A DNA stretch of 46,494 bases from HXMU1420-2 sp040830545 (GTDB lineage: Bacteria > Pseudomonadota > Alphaproteobacteria > Rhodobacterales > Rhodobacteraceae): the NCBI GenBank assembly GCA_040830545.1, contig JBFOMB010000006.1:1-46494 (forward strand), read 5' to 3'. A program made the position numbers and the translations under genes. Positions within the stretch are counted from its first letter, which is position 1. Each line of letters opens with the position of its first letter. Positions 8,348 through 16,399 of the stretch are shown here, piece after piece. Below the pieces are notes generated by a model. The model searched no databases. It saw only the letters and a list, made by a program, of their open reading frames with translations, and was not told the origin of the DNA.

Positions 8348-9175
8348 TCAATGGCTGGCGGTAACGGCCTCAAACCAGTCAATGGCCATATCCGTCCAGC
8401 CGCTGGGCAGCGTATGCCCGCCCTGCCACAACGCAAACTCCAACGCGCTGCCTTCAGCACAACCTGCCCATTGCCGCCGCCAGAACGGGCCGGTTTCGGA
8501 ATAACTGGAGGGTTTGTTGTCCCAGCATTCGTTGGTTGTCCGCCAGATCTCCATCCCGGCCCAGATGTCGCCTTGTTCGAACACGCCATTGCGCAGCTTG
8601 CGACCTTCCAGCGGCACGGTTGGATCGCTCCAGCCATGGGTATGGAGCAGCTTCACCGGTCCTGCGCAGCCTTCGGGATGGGGTCGCCAGAATCCGCCTG
8701 CGACCGGCGCATAGGCGGCAAACGTGTCGGGGGCCTCGCACGCCAGATAGCTGACCATGAAGCCTCCTGCAGAAAACCCGCTGAGCATCACGTGATCCGC
8801 GCTGAGGTCGAAACGTTCAGCTGCATCATCTGCGACCGCGCGCAGGAAGGCGGTTTCGTCCCGCCCTTCCCATCCCGGGAAGAAATTCCAGCTTTTGGGT
8901 CCATCGCCACCACGACGCAGCCCATCCGGCGCGATCACCGCCCAGCCGCGTTCGTTCATCGGGCCGACCAGACGCTGATTGCCCATCGTGCCGTTGGCCG
9001 TCCCGCCGAAACCATGCAGAAACAGCAGAACCGGCGTATCAGGACCCGTGTTTTCTGGCAGTGAGATCAGGTAGTCACCGCTGTCAATCTGGCAGGGATC
9101 GCCCGCGTCGCCACATGCCATCGCGGACCCGGCCAGCGCACTCAGCCCCAGCGCGGTCAAAACGCTTCTGATCAT
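8348..9175 (-). CDS. Exported alpha/beta-hydrolase esterase (PHB depolymerase / feruloyl esterase LpqC type)
   Basis: A 275-residue protein with a signal peptide (MIRSVLTALGLSALAGSAMA-C). The alpha/beta-hydrolase core shows the oxyanion segment LLFLHGFGGTANGTM, the nucleophile S135 in GFSAGG, an acidic residue in THGWSDPTVP and the final His in QGGHTLPSGW. This is the pattern of secreted LpqC / polyhydroxybutyrate-depolymerase-like esterases; the natural ester is unknown. The start at 9175 gives the complete signal peptide and overlaps the upstream rhodanese gene by ATGA; an ATG at 9199 would add eight charged residues in front of the signal. It is probably made from one message with the rhodanese. 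Confidence 0.88.
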   Translation of the reverse strand: MIRSVLTALGLSALAGSAMACGDAGDPCQIDSGDYLISLPENTGPDTPVLLFLHGFGGTANGTMGNQRLVGPMNERGWAVIAPDGLRRGGDGPKSWNFFPGWEGRDETAFLRAVADDAAERFDLSADHVMLSGFSAGGFMVSYLACEAPDTFAAYAPVAGGFWRPHPEGCAGPVKLLHTHGWSDPTVPLEGRKLRNGVFEQGDIWAGMEIWRTTNECWDNKPSSYSETGPFWRRQWAGCAEGSALEFALWQGGHTLPSGWTDMAIDWFEAVTASH

Positions 9176-9657
9176 CCTTCTGCCCTTTCTGGTTTCCATG
9201 TCGGTAAGTCACGTGCCAGCCATCCGGGCCCGGCGGCTGAGCCAAGCATGCCTTCGGGCACGTCGATGATTTGTGTGAACCCGGCCTGTGTCAGTCGTTT
9301 GCTGAGCCGTGCCGAACGTACACCACGGGCACAGATCAGCGCGATGGGTTGGGTGCGATCCGGTCCAGCAACCTGCTCCAACGCGTTGATGAAATCGTCG
9401 CGGCGCATGTCGATGGGGTGCGCGCCTTCGCCAACGCCGGTGGCGTTCCATTCGTCCGGACGGCGGATGTCGATCAACGTGATGGTGCCTGCGACCGCCC
9501 GACCATATGCCTCGTCCACCAACAGCGACCCGCCCTCATATTCCGGCGCGGCACGGACATAACGGAAGGTCGCGGCGGCGACGCCCGCCCCAAGTACAGC
9601 CATGCCCAGAACAGACCGCCGTGACAGTCCATTTTTTGCGGTGCCCTGATCCTGCAT
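9172..9657 (-). CDS. Membrane-anchored or exported rhodanese-domain protein
   Basis: A 161-residue protein. The N-terminus contains GLSRRSVLGMAVLGAGVAAA, a Tat-like signal or single anchor, followed by one rhodanese domain. The active-site loop is CARGVRS with the nucleophile at C109, so it can hold a persulfide; LIDIRRPDEW is the domain's first conserved segment. The start at 9657 follows GGGCGAAACGG and places the signal at the N-terminus; the frame is open further upstream but that stretch shows no signal or family similarity. It is the first gene of a two-gene minus-strand unit with the esterase and is divergent from the parvulin operon across 179 bp. A periplasmic sulfur-relay role is possible but inferred. 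Confidence 0.88.
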   Translation of the reverse strand: MQDQGTAKNGLSRRSVLGMAVLGAGVAAATFRYVRAAPEYEGGSLLVDEAYGRAVAGTITLIDIRRPDEWNATGVGEGAHPIDMRRDDFINALEQVAGPDRTQPIALICARGVRSARLSKRLTQAGFTQIIDVPEGMLGSAAGPGWLARDLPTWKPERAEG

Positions 9658-9836
9658 GACCGTTTCGCCCTTCGCGCGTTTGACCTTGGTTATCACAGAC
9701 CAGCGGGCAAGGCGTTGGCGAGCAGCGAAACAATGGTTCAAGTTCTCGTCAGCGTCGCCGGTTAAGTGAATACGCTGGCATATCTCGGACGGAGGCGGCA
9801 CTGTGACGGAAACCTGACCTGTCGGAGACATGGACC

Positions 9837-10655
9837 ATGGCCCGTCCTCTGCTGCGTGAACCCTTGCTGCATTTCCTGATTGCAGGGGCATTTTTGTTTG
9901 CCGGTTACCTGTATCTGAACCCTACATCCGAGGTGGCTCCGGATGAAATTGTGGTGACAGCCGTTGATATCGAAACCATGGCACAAGCGTTCGAGGCGTC
10001 CTGGCGGCGTGCTCCTACCGAGGACGAACAACAGGCTTTAGTCGAGTCGTTTATTCGCGAGGAGGTTTTGGTGCGCGAAGCCGAGGCGCTGGGACTGGAC
10101 CGGGACGATGCGATCATTCGGCAGCGGTTGCGGCAGAAGATGGATTTTCTGTTGTCCTCCGGCGCAAATGCACTGACGCCTACAGACGAGGACCTGACCA
10201 CGTTCCTGACCGAAAATGCAGATCGTTTTGAGGTGCGCGGTCAGATCGCATTTGATCAGGTCTATCTGGGCCAGTCGGTTGTGCTGGAGGATGTGGATGC
10301 GGCCAAGGCTGCGCTGCAATCTGGTGCAGATGCAAATACAATAGGTCAGCAAACGTTGTTGCCTGCAACATTGCCATTGAGCCATCCGATTTCCATCGAC
10401 TCAACATTTGGGGCCGGGTTCGCTGGAAACTTGTTGAACCTGCCAATGGGAGATTGGGCCGGTCCGGTGATTTCGGGCTACGGCGTTCATGTGGTGCGTG
10501 TCACGGAGCGGACGGACCCGACATTGCCGCCGCTGGGGGAGATCCGCGACAAGGTCGAGGCCGGGTGGCGTGATCAGCGGGCAGGGGAACTGGCTGAGGC
10601 GTTGTTCGAAGAACTTCGCAGCCGTTACACGATCCAGATCGAGGGCGATGCATGA
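9837..10655 (+). CDS. Membrane-anchored parvulin-type peptidyl-prolyl isomerase
   Basis: 272 residues. A single N-terminal helix (LLHFLIAGAFLFAGYLYL, about 10-27) anchors it in the inner membrane with the rest in the periplasm. A helical chaperone-like region (about 45-115) contains IREEVLVREAEALGLDRDD, as in SurA/PpiD-type proteins. The C-terminal rotamase domain ends with PVISGYGVHVVRVTER and is divergent, lacking the usual GGDLGW-type stretch. It probably helps fold exported or membrane proteins. Its last codon overlaps the next gene (ATGA), a HupE/UreJ protein, which makes that protein a plausible client. GGAG lies 10 bases before the ATG. Confidence 0.88.
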   Translation: MARPLLREPLLHFLIAGAFLFAGYLYLNPTSEVAPDEIVVTAVDIETMAQAFEASWRRAPTEDEQQALVESFIREEVLVREAEALGLDRDDAIIRQRLRQKMDFLLSSGANALTPTDEDLTTFLTENADRFEVRGQIAFDQVYLGQSVVLEDVDAAKAALQSGADANTIGQQTLLPATLPLSHPISIDSTFGAGFAGNLLNLPMGDWAGPVISGYGVHVVRVTERTDPTLPPLGEIRDKVEAGWRDQRAGELAEALFEELRSRYTIQIEGDA

Positions 10656-11641
10656 TCCGGGCGCTGGCTCTGGCGATCATTGCAGTGCTGTGGGCTGCGA
10701 TGGCCCATGCTCACGCGTTACAACCGGGGTATTTGGAGCTACGCGCGCTTGGCGATGACACGTGGTCGGTGTTCTGGCGCAAACCGGATGTGCAAGGGGA
10801 ACCCATGGCGTTGGACGCCCGTCTGCCGGAGGTTTGCGGGCAGCGCACCGGGCCAGAGCCTCGGTTTGATGGCGGTGGCTGGTCCACGCGGTGGATCACG
10901 ACCTGTCCCGGTGGGCTGGATGGTGGTGAGATTTCGATCGAGGGCCTGGAAAACACCCGCACCGACGTGCTGGTTCGTTACGAATTGGAGCCGGGGCAGG
11001 GACAGGCGTGGCGATTGGTACCCGGCGCGCCAGCCTTCACGGTTCCGGAAACGCCCGGCGCGTGGGAGGTGCTGCAAAGCTATCTGTACCTGGGTGTTGA
11101 ACACATCCTGCTGGGGTTGGATCATCTGGCCTTTGTTCTGACGCTGTTGCTGTTGATCGGAAACGTGCGGCGGCTGATCGGGGCAGTGACGGCGTTTACG
11201 CTCGCGCATAGCGTCACGCTCGGCGCGGCGGCGCTTGGCTGGCTGTCCATCCCCGGCCCGCCGGTGGAGGCGGTGATTGCCCTGTCCATCCTGTTTGTCG
11301 CATCCGAAATCCTGCACAAGGACGAAGGCAGCCCGCGCCTGTCGCGCCGTGCACCTTGGCTCGTTTCCTTTGGTTTCGGCCTGATTCACGGGCTGGGATT
11401 TGGCAGCGCACTGACAGAAATCGGCCTGCCCCCGGGCGAGGTTGTTCTGGCCCTGCTGGCATTCAACATCGGGGTCGAACTGGGACAAATCCTGTTCATC
11501 ATTGCCTGCCTGACACTTTGGGCGATCCTGCGTCAGATGATCCGCCCGCAACTGGTTCCCCGACTCGAGAATGTTGTGGTATATGCGGTCGGGTCGCTCG
11601 CGGCGTTCTGGTTTTTTGAGAGACTCGCAGGTTTCGCATGA
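10652..11641 (+). CDS. HupE/UreJ-family membrane protein
   Basis: 329 residues: a signal peptide (about 1-21, cleavage near AHAHA), a periplasmic domain to about residue 140, then six or so membrane helices. The membrane part has the His-rich signatures of HupE/UreJ metal-transport proteins: GVEHILLGLDHLAFVLTLL, FTLAHSVTLGAA and GLIHGLGFGSAL. No hydrogenase or urease genes are in the window, so nickel is not supported by context. This longer form with a periplasmic domain is a subfamily of unknown cargo. It overlaps the parvulin gene before it and the small membrane protein gene after it by ATGA each. Confidence 0.9.
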   Translation: MIRALALAIIAVLWAAMAHAHALQPGYLELRALGDDTWSVFWRKPDVQGEPMALDARLPEVCGQRTGPEPRFDGGGWSTRWITTCPGGLDGGEISIEGLENTRTDVLVRYELEPGQGQAWRLVPGAPAFTVPETPGAWEVLQSYLYLGVEHILLGLDHLAFVLTLLLLIGNVRRLIGAVTAFTLAHSVTLGAAALGWLSIPGPPVEAVIALSILFVASEILHKDEGSPRLSRRAPWLVSFGFGLIHGLGFGSALTEIGLPPGEVVLALLAFNIGVELGQILFIIACLTLWAILRQMIRPQLVPRLENVVVYAVGSLAAFWFFERLAGFA

Positions 11642-12150
11642 AAGCACGTGCTACCCCGGTACCCACGGCGGATCGTATCCGTCCCGCCGCTGATCCATCT
11701 GTGAATGACAGTCCGGAAGAGGTTGGCAAGGCGCCGGAAACCCTGACGATTTTCGGCACCTGCATGTCGCTCAATTCGCGGCTCGACACGATCTGGCAGC
11801 GTTTGATCTATGCCCATGCGGCGATCATCGGTGTGATGGTGTTCTTTTCGACAGCGGATGACGCTTATCTGGTGCCGCGTGTGTTGGTGTTTCTGGTCTA
11901 CACCGTCAATTTGATGGTGTCGCTTGTGTCCATGCGAGAGGCCTATCAGGGCCTTCAGGCCGGATTGGCCGACATTCGCGCGCGGGACCGAACCGAGGGG
12001 CTGACGCATATGGAAACCTGGCTGATATCGCTGGACTACTCGGGGCACCAGCGGCGGCGGAATGTTGTGTTCGTCTTGGTTTGGGTGATGATCGCGTACC
12101 TGCTGTTTGCACGGTTCCTGCCGGGCGGCGAGGCGATGCCGGGGTTCTGA
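11638..12150 (+). CDS. Small membrane protein of unknown function
   Basis: 170 residues; no family recognised. A polar Pro/Ala-rich N-terminus (about 1-40) is followed by two helices (LIYAHAAIIGVMVFF and VPRVLVFLVYTVNLMVSLVS), a charged loop REAYQGLQAGLADIRARDRTE, and a last helix near FVLVWVMIAYLLFARFL. The ATG overlaps the HupE stop (ATGA), so its synthesis is coupled to the parvulin-HupE unit. It may be a partner of the HupE protein, but that is inference from position only. Confidence 0.75.
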   Translation: MKARATPVPTADRIRPAADPSVNDSPEEVGKAPETLTIFGTCMSLNSRLDTIWQRLIYAHAAIIGVMVFFSTADDAYLVPRVLVFLVYTVNLMVSLVSMREAYQGLQAGLADIRARDRTEGLTHMETWLISLDYSGHQRRRNVVFVLVWVMIAYLLFARFLPGGEAMPGF

Positions 12151-12176
12151 GAAGGGCACGGTTTCGACACATGATG

Positions 12177-12251
12177 CCGCAGCCCCGGACTTGATCCGTG
12201 GCCTCCGCCGAGATGCTGCCGCGAGGCCCCGGATCAAGTCCGGGGCTGCGG
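12177..12251. repeat. REP-like inverted repeat pair (family copy A)
   Basis: Two 28-nt arms, 12177-12204 and 12224-12251, are complementary at 27 of 28 positions around a 19-nt spacer. Each arm holds the core CCCCGGA-CTTGA-TCCGGGG (the T at 12199 in the left arm is the one mismatch). The same unit recurs at 18088-18115 and 22339-22405. The pair sits between convergent genes and would form a very stable hairpin, so it can also stop transcription from both sides. Confidence 0.85.
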
Positions 12252-12262
12252 CTGAGTCTGGA

Positions 12263-14017
12263 TCACTCGAGCATTTTTGAAATTACCGGAGCCAGTTGCG
12301 ACCGGATCTGTGGATCCTGCGCGGCTGTGTCGAGCGCGACCAGAGCCTCTGGTACCGTTTCGACCTGTGCCTCACGCATATGGGAAATCGCGCTGATCAG
12401 TGGGCTAGCGTCGCATTCGCCTTGGCGGTAGAGCCAGGTTGCAATCCCGCCCTCATTTGCGGCCACGCGTTCCAACCCGCATCGTCGGGCCGGATCGGCG
12501 TTGCGCCAGAACAGCGCCACCATGTCCGCAAGAGCGGATTTGTCGTCCGCAAAATAGCTGTGCGCCAGCATGTCCTCACCCAGTTCGGACATGTCGATGC
12601 TGTCGATGTCCGGGCTTTTCAGCGTGAACGATCCACCCTGTCCGGCGCGGGGTGCGTTGCCGTGTAACGCGCGTGACGACGTCAGCGCCCAGTCCTGTTC
12701 GGAGGCATAAAGTGTCAGACGTCGGGCCAATGGCCGAATTGTGCGGATCATCTCCTGAAACAGGCCCGCATCCACGTCCGGTGCGGCAAACAGGATTTGC
12801 CCGAATAGGGGTTCGTCCCCGGTGCCAACCTGCCGTTTCAGCGCCAGCAGTTCCAGCGCGTCGGTGAGCGCGCGGTTGCCCATGCTGTGGGCCACGATAT
12901 GTATGGTCCGCGCGCCGGATTTGGTGGTCAGTTCATCCAGAAACTGAGACAGCCTGCGACCGCTCAAACGCACCGCTGCGGTATCCGCGACATAGGCAAT
13001 TGTTTTGCCGCGAGACGGCCAGGAATAAAGGATCGGGACAACAGGATAGTCCATATCCACCGCAATTTGTGCCGCCCGGCGTGCGGCCTGATCGAAGGCA
13101 ACGTTGTAGCCATGCACAAACACGAAGGCCTCGGATTTGCCACCATCCGCAAACTCGCCTCGCATCTTGCCAAAGTAGCTGTCCGCATCGACTGGCGTCA
13201 CGCTTTGCAGAACAACGTGCTTGGCCGGGTTCGCGCTGAACTCCAACCGCCAGATGCTGGGCCGTTCCATCATGCCGGGGGTGTGCTGGTTCGGGACGGT
13301 GACGGTTGCAATCCCAAGGTCCAGCCCGTCACTACGCCCGCCGCCGTAGAATTCGTTTGGCTCCGTTTCGCCCGTGCGCGCGCGGTCGGTGGCATAGTAG
13401 ACTTCGACCGTGCGAAAACCCGCATCATCGCTGCGTGATGGCGCGCCGCTGCGTGCAGGTGCCGCGCGACTGGCATCGGCCTGCGCGCGGTTGCGGTCTG
13501 CATCTGCCTGATCGCCCAATGCCTCGGCAACTCGTGCCAGCCCTTCGTAAGCGTCGGCCAGCACAGCAGGCTCGGGTGTGCGTTCCGCGAGCAAAGACAG
13601 CCTCTGTCGCAACGCCTGCCGTGCGCCGCGCAGATCACCTGCCTGTTCAGCGGCATCGGCGGCTTGTGCCCATAGCTGAACCGGGTCTTCGTCCAGCGCA
13701 GGTGTGCTTTCTGCTGCTTGCGCAAGCTGCCCATACAACGCTGCGGCATCGCCCCATGCTTCGAGCTGCACAGCAACCTCGGCGCGCAGCAAGGCCAGAT
13801 CGAAAAAGGTCCGCATGTCAGGGGTTGGGCTGGCCTGCATCTCTGCGAGTGCTGTATCCAAGGGACCAACAGCTGCCGCCGGATCGGTTTCTGCCAAGTC
13901 CAGCAGTGAGAACAGCGCGGGTCCAGCGAGTGTAGGTTGAGTTTGCGCCTGCACCGGGCGGCCTGTGGCAGGCAGGACAAGAATCAAGGCAGTTAATGAA
14001 GCAATCAGAATACGCAT
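12263..14017 (-). CDS. Exported DUF900 alpha/beta-hydrolase with N-terminal helical repeats
   Basis: 584 residues with a signal peptide (MRILIASLTALILVLPATG, cleavage near VQAQ). Residues about 30-190 are alpha-helical and TPR-like, rich in Ala, Glu and Asp. The DUF900 hydrolase domain follows: VEVYYATDRART, EAFVFVHGYNVAFDQA, YSWPSRGKTIAYVAD and the nucleophile elbow IVAHSMGNR with S378. A Cys pair near the C-terminus could form a disulfide. The protein is probably periplasmic or surface exposed; its substrate is unknown. The gene is divergent from an exported caspase-fold protein across 158 bp, which hints at joint regulation. The ATG at 14017 gives an intact signal sequence. Confidence 0.9.
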   Translation of the reverse strand: MRILIASLTALILVLPATGRPVQAQTQPTLAGPALFSLLDLAETDPAAAVGPLDTALAEMQASPTPDMRTFFDLALLRAEVAVQLEAWGDAAALYGQLAQAAESTPALDEDPVQLWAQAADAAEQAGDLRGARQALRQRLSLLAERTPEPAVLADAYEGLARVAEALGDQADADRNRAQADASRAAPARSGAPSRSDDAGFRTVEVYYATDRARTGETEPNEFYGGGRSDGLDLGIATVTVPNQHTPGMMERPSIWRLEFSANPAKHVVLQSVTPVDADSYFGKMRGEFADGGKSEAFVFVHGYNVAFDQAARRAAQIAVDMDYPVVPILYSWPSRGKTIAYVADTAAVRLSGRRLSQFLDELTTKSGARTIHIVAHSMGNRALTDALELLALKRQVGTGDEPLFGQILFAAPDVDAGLFQEMIRTIRPLARRLTLYASEQDWALTSSRALHGNAPRAGQGGSFTLKSPDIDSIDMSELGEDMLAHSYFADDKSALADMVALFWRNADPARRCGLERVAANEGGIATWLYRQGECDASPLISAISHMREAQVETVPEALVALDTAAQDPQIRSQLAPVISKMLE

Positions 14018-14163
14018 GGCAAAAATATGGGGGCAGACAGGTTCAGTTCAAACCCAGTTTATCATGTTCCAATCGTCTGTCGCGCCCAAAACAGGTGGTC
14101 AAAACCCTTTTCCTGACTTGTCATGCGGGGTTAACGTCCCAACATCAGGGACACTGGTTACCC

Positions 14164-14169
14164 AGGAGA
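14164..14169 (+). promoter_or_regulatory. Ribosome binding site that fixes a TTG start
   Basis: AGGAGA lies six bases before TTG 14176, the first codon of a perfect signal peptide. The alternative in-frame ATG at 13996 overlaps the 5' end of the divergent hydrolase gene, has no ribosome site, and would bury the signal peptide behind about 60 residues. Confidence 0.75.
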
Positions 14170-14175
14170 ACCACA

Positions 14176-16308
14176 TTGAGACTTTTTGTTCTTTGTTCGT
14201 TTATTTCCTTTTTGTTTCAGGCGTCTGTCGCCGCGTCGGAAACGCGTGCGGTCCTTGTTGGGGTGTCTGACTATGATGACGAAATCGGCCTTGCGGACCT
14301 AAAGGGACCGGCAAACGACGTGAGCCTGCTGAGCGAAGTTCTGCGCAACCTCGGCATAAGCGACATTACAGTGCTGGCCGATGGTCCCGAGGGCGCAATC
14401 CGCCCAACCCACGAGGCGATTGTTACCGCCTTGGCCAAAGAGGCCGAGCGGGCCGCGCCGGGTGATTTTGTCTATCTGCATTTTTCAGGCCATGGCACCA
14501 GGCAGCCTGATCGGAATGGGGATGAAACCGATGGGCTGGACGAGGTGTTTTTGCCTGCTGATACGGGGCGCGCCGTGGCCGAAACCGGTCTGATCTCGAA
14601 TGCACTGGTGGATGATGATATCGGGAAGGCCGTGGATGCGATCCGGGCCAAGGGGGCGGATGTCTGGTTGGTGCTGGACAGCTGCCATTCCGGTACCGGA
14701 TTGCGGGCCGGGGGTGTTGGTGGGGCGTCGCGCTATGTTGACCCGGCATTGTTGGGCGTGTCGGTTCAACCCGCTGCGCCTGGGCCCGCCGTGGACAAAA
14801 GTGAGAATGAGGACCTGCCGGGTGGATTTGTCGCCTTTTACTCGGCCCGTGCAGATGAAGTGGCGCGGGAATATGACCTCGATCCCGGTGAGGGCGAGGC
14901 GTATTATGGGCTGTTCACCGCGAAGTTGGCGGCACGTTTGGCGGACGCGCAAGGGTGGAGCTTCCGCCAGTTGTTTCAGGCGGTTCTGAGCGATCTGAAC
15001 GATACGTCGCTGCCCGGTGTGGCGCGCCTGCAGACGCCCAGTTGGGATGGCACTTTGATCGACAGGCCTGTTCTGGGGGACGGTGAGGTTTCTGGTGCCC
15101 GCCGATTTACCATGCGTGGTGATGAATTGCGCGCCGGGATTGTGCACAACATCGCAAATGGAGCGCTGCTGGCGCTGTACACGGGTCCGGCTGATCCTGA
15201 GGACCAGGTGTTGGGGTACGCGCAGGCGACCAGTGCAACGGCGACCTCTGCCATCCTGATGCCGGTGGGGTCCGATTGTGTACCTTCGACAGACAGCCTT
15301 TGTGCGAGGCAAGGGCAGTTGCCTGTCGAGGCGCGGTTTGCGCAGGTCACAGCGCGGCCCGTTGATCTGACCGTCCGGATTGCGCCGCCACGGGATTTGT
15401 CGACCGGAGCGGATTTGGCCACAGATCACCCGGCGGTTGTCGGTCTTGGCAAGGCAATCGCTGCCAGTGACGGGGCTGCGATGTTCGATCCGCTGGCGTT
15501 TGATGTGGAAACGGTTTGGGATGGCAAATCACTGTGGTTCGGACGCCGGGCTGTGATGGGTGGGCAACCCACCGGGCTCAGCTGGACGCCTGGCGCTGAA
15601 AAGCTGCAACCGCTGCTGACCCGGATCACCCGGGCCGAGGCCTATGCGCGGCTGATGGACGGGTTGACCGGGGGTGGTGGCATGTTCAACCAGAACCCGG
15701 TTGAGATCACCGGTATGCATCTGCCGTCCCGCGTGGAAAGCTTGTCGCCGCCAGGACAACCGGAATCGACCATTCAGGAATGTGGTCGCGCCTTTCAGAC
15801 GGCGGACAATGACCCGGTCCAGCCGCTCGACACCCATAGCGAAGTCAAGCAATGTGATCGGCTGATGTTTCAGGGCAAGGGACGCAAGGACGGCATCCGG
15901 GACGTCAATATCGTACAGATCGACGCGCAGTATTGTGTGAAGTCCAGCTATGCGCAGGTTTCGGGTTTCTCGGCGGCAGCAGAGTTGGGCAGTCAGATCA
16001 ATATTTGCTCCGATTGTCCGGGTGGCACCTATTCTGCGGGGGACGAGCGGTACTACATGGTAATCACCGAAGCGGCGGAAAACGCCGCTCCGCTGCGGCT
16101 GGCGGGGTTGATCGAAACCTGTGCAGGTGCTGGTACGCGGGGACCGGCGCAAAAACGGTTCCTGGACACGCTCGGCACAATGGCCAAACGGCCGGACACG
16201 CGGGGATCATTTGGGTCACTGGGCGTTTCAAACATCTGGGTTGAACGTTATGACATCACCGTACAGCCGCGTGAATTGGTGTTCCGGCAGGCCGGTGCCG
16301 GAAACTGA
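14176..16308 (+). CDS. Exported caspase-family (peptidase C14) protein, TTG start
   Basis: A 710-residue metacaspase-like protein. With the TTG start it begins with a signal peptide (LRLFVLCSFISFLFQASVAA). The p20-like domain starts at ETRAVLVGVSDYDD and has both catalytic residues: H106 in HFSGHGTRQPD and C170 in LDSCHSGTG. Acidic pockets (NGDETDGLDEVFLPAD) suggest Arg/Lys specificity, as in metacaspases and orthocaspases. The C-terminal 400 residues are unassigned and hold a Cys-rich section around CSDCPGGTYSAG that could be disulfide-bonded. Export of an active caspase fold is notable because most act in the cytoplasm. It is divergent from the DUF900 hydrolase; the two may work on the same extracytoplasmic target, which is inference. 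Confidence 0.88.
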   Translation: MRLFVLCSFISFLFQASVAASETRAVLVGVSDYDDEIGLADLKGPANDVSLLSEVLRNLGISDITVLADGPEGAIRPTHEAIVTALAKEAERAAPGDFVYLHFSGHGTRQPDRNGDETDGLDEVFLPADTGRAVAETGLISNALVDDDIGKAVDAIRAKGADVWLVLDSCHSGTGLRAGGVGGASRYVDPALLGVSVQPAAPGPAVDKSENEDLPGGFVAFYSARADEVAREYDLDPGEGEAYYGLFTAKLAARLADAQGWSFRQLFQAVLSDLNDTSLPGVARLQTPSWDGTLIDRPVLGDGEVSGARRFTMRGDELRAGIVHNIANGALLALYTGPADPEDQVLGYAQATSATATSAILMPVGSDCVPSTDSLCARQGQLPVEARFAQVTARPVDLTVRIAPPRDLSTGADLATDHPAVVGLGKAIAASDGAAMFDPLAFDVETVWDGKSLWFGRRAVMGGQPTGLSWTPGAEKLQPLLTRITRAEAYARLMDGLTGGGGMFNQNPVEITGMHLPSRVESLSPPGQPESTIQECGRAFQTADNDPVQPLDTHSEVKQCDRLMFQGKGRKDGIRDVNIVQIDAQYCVKSSYAQVSGFSAAAELGSQINICSDCPGGTYSAGDERYYMVITEAAENAAPLRLAGLIETCAGAGTRGPAQKRFLDTLGTMAKRPDTRGSFGSLGVSNIWVERYDITVQPRELVFRQAGAGN

Positions 16309-16399
16309 TCGCTTGTGATTGTACCCGATACAAATCCGGCTGGCCTAATCAGCGAAAACCGCCGATAAGGCAGCCTGGCAATTTGGCAGAGGTCAACCG

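Noticed and set aside
13996..14175. N-terminal extension of the caspase-family protein from ATG 13996
   Set aside because: It overlaps the divergent hydrolase gene, lacks a ribosome site and would bury a clear signal peptide preceded by AGGAGA.
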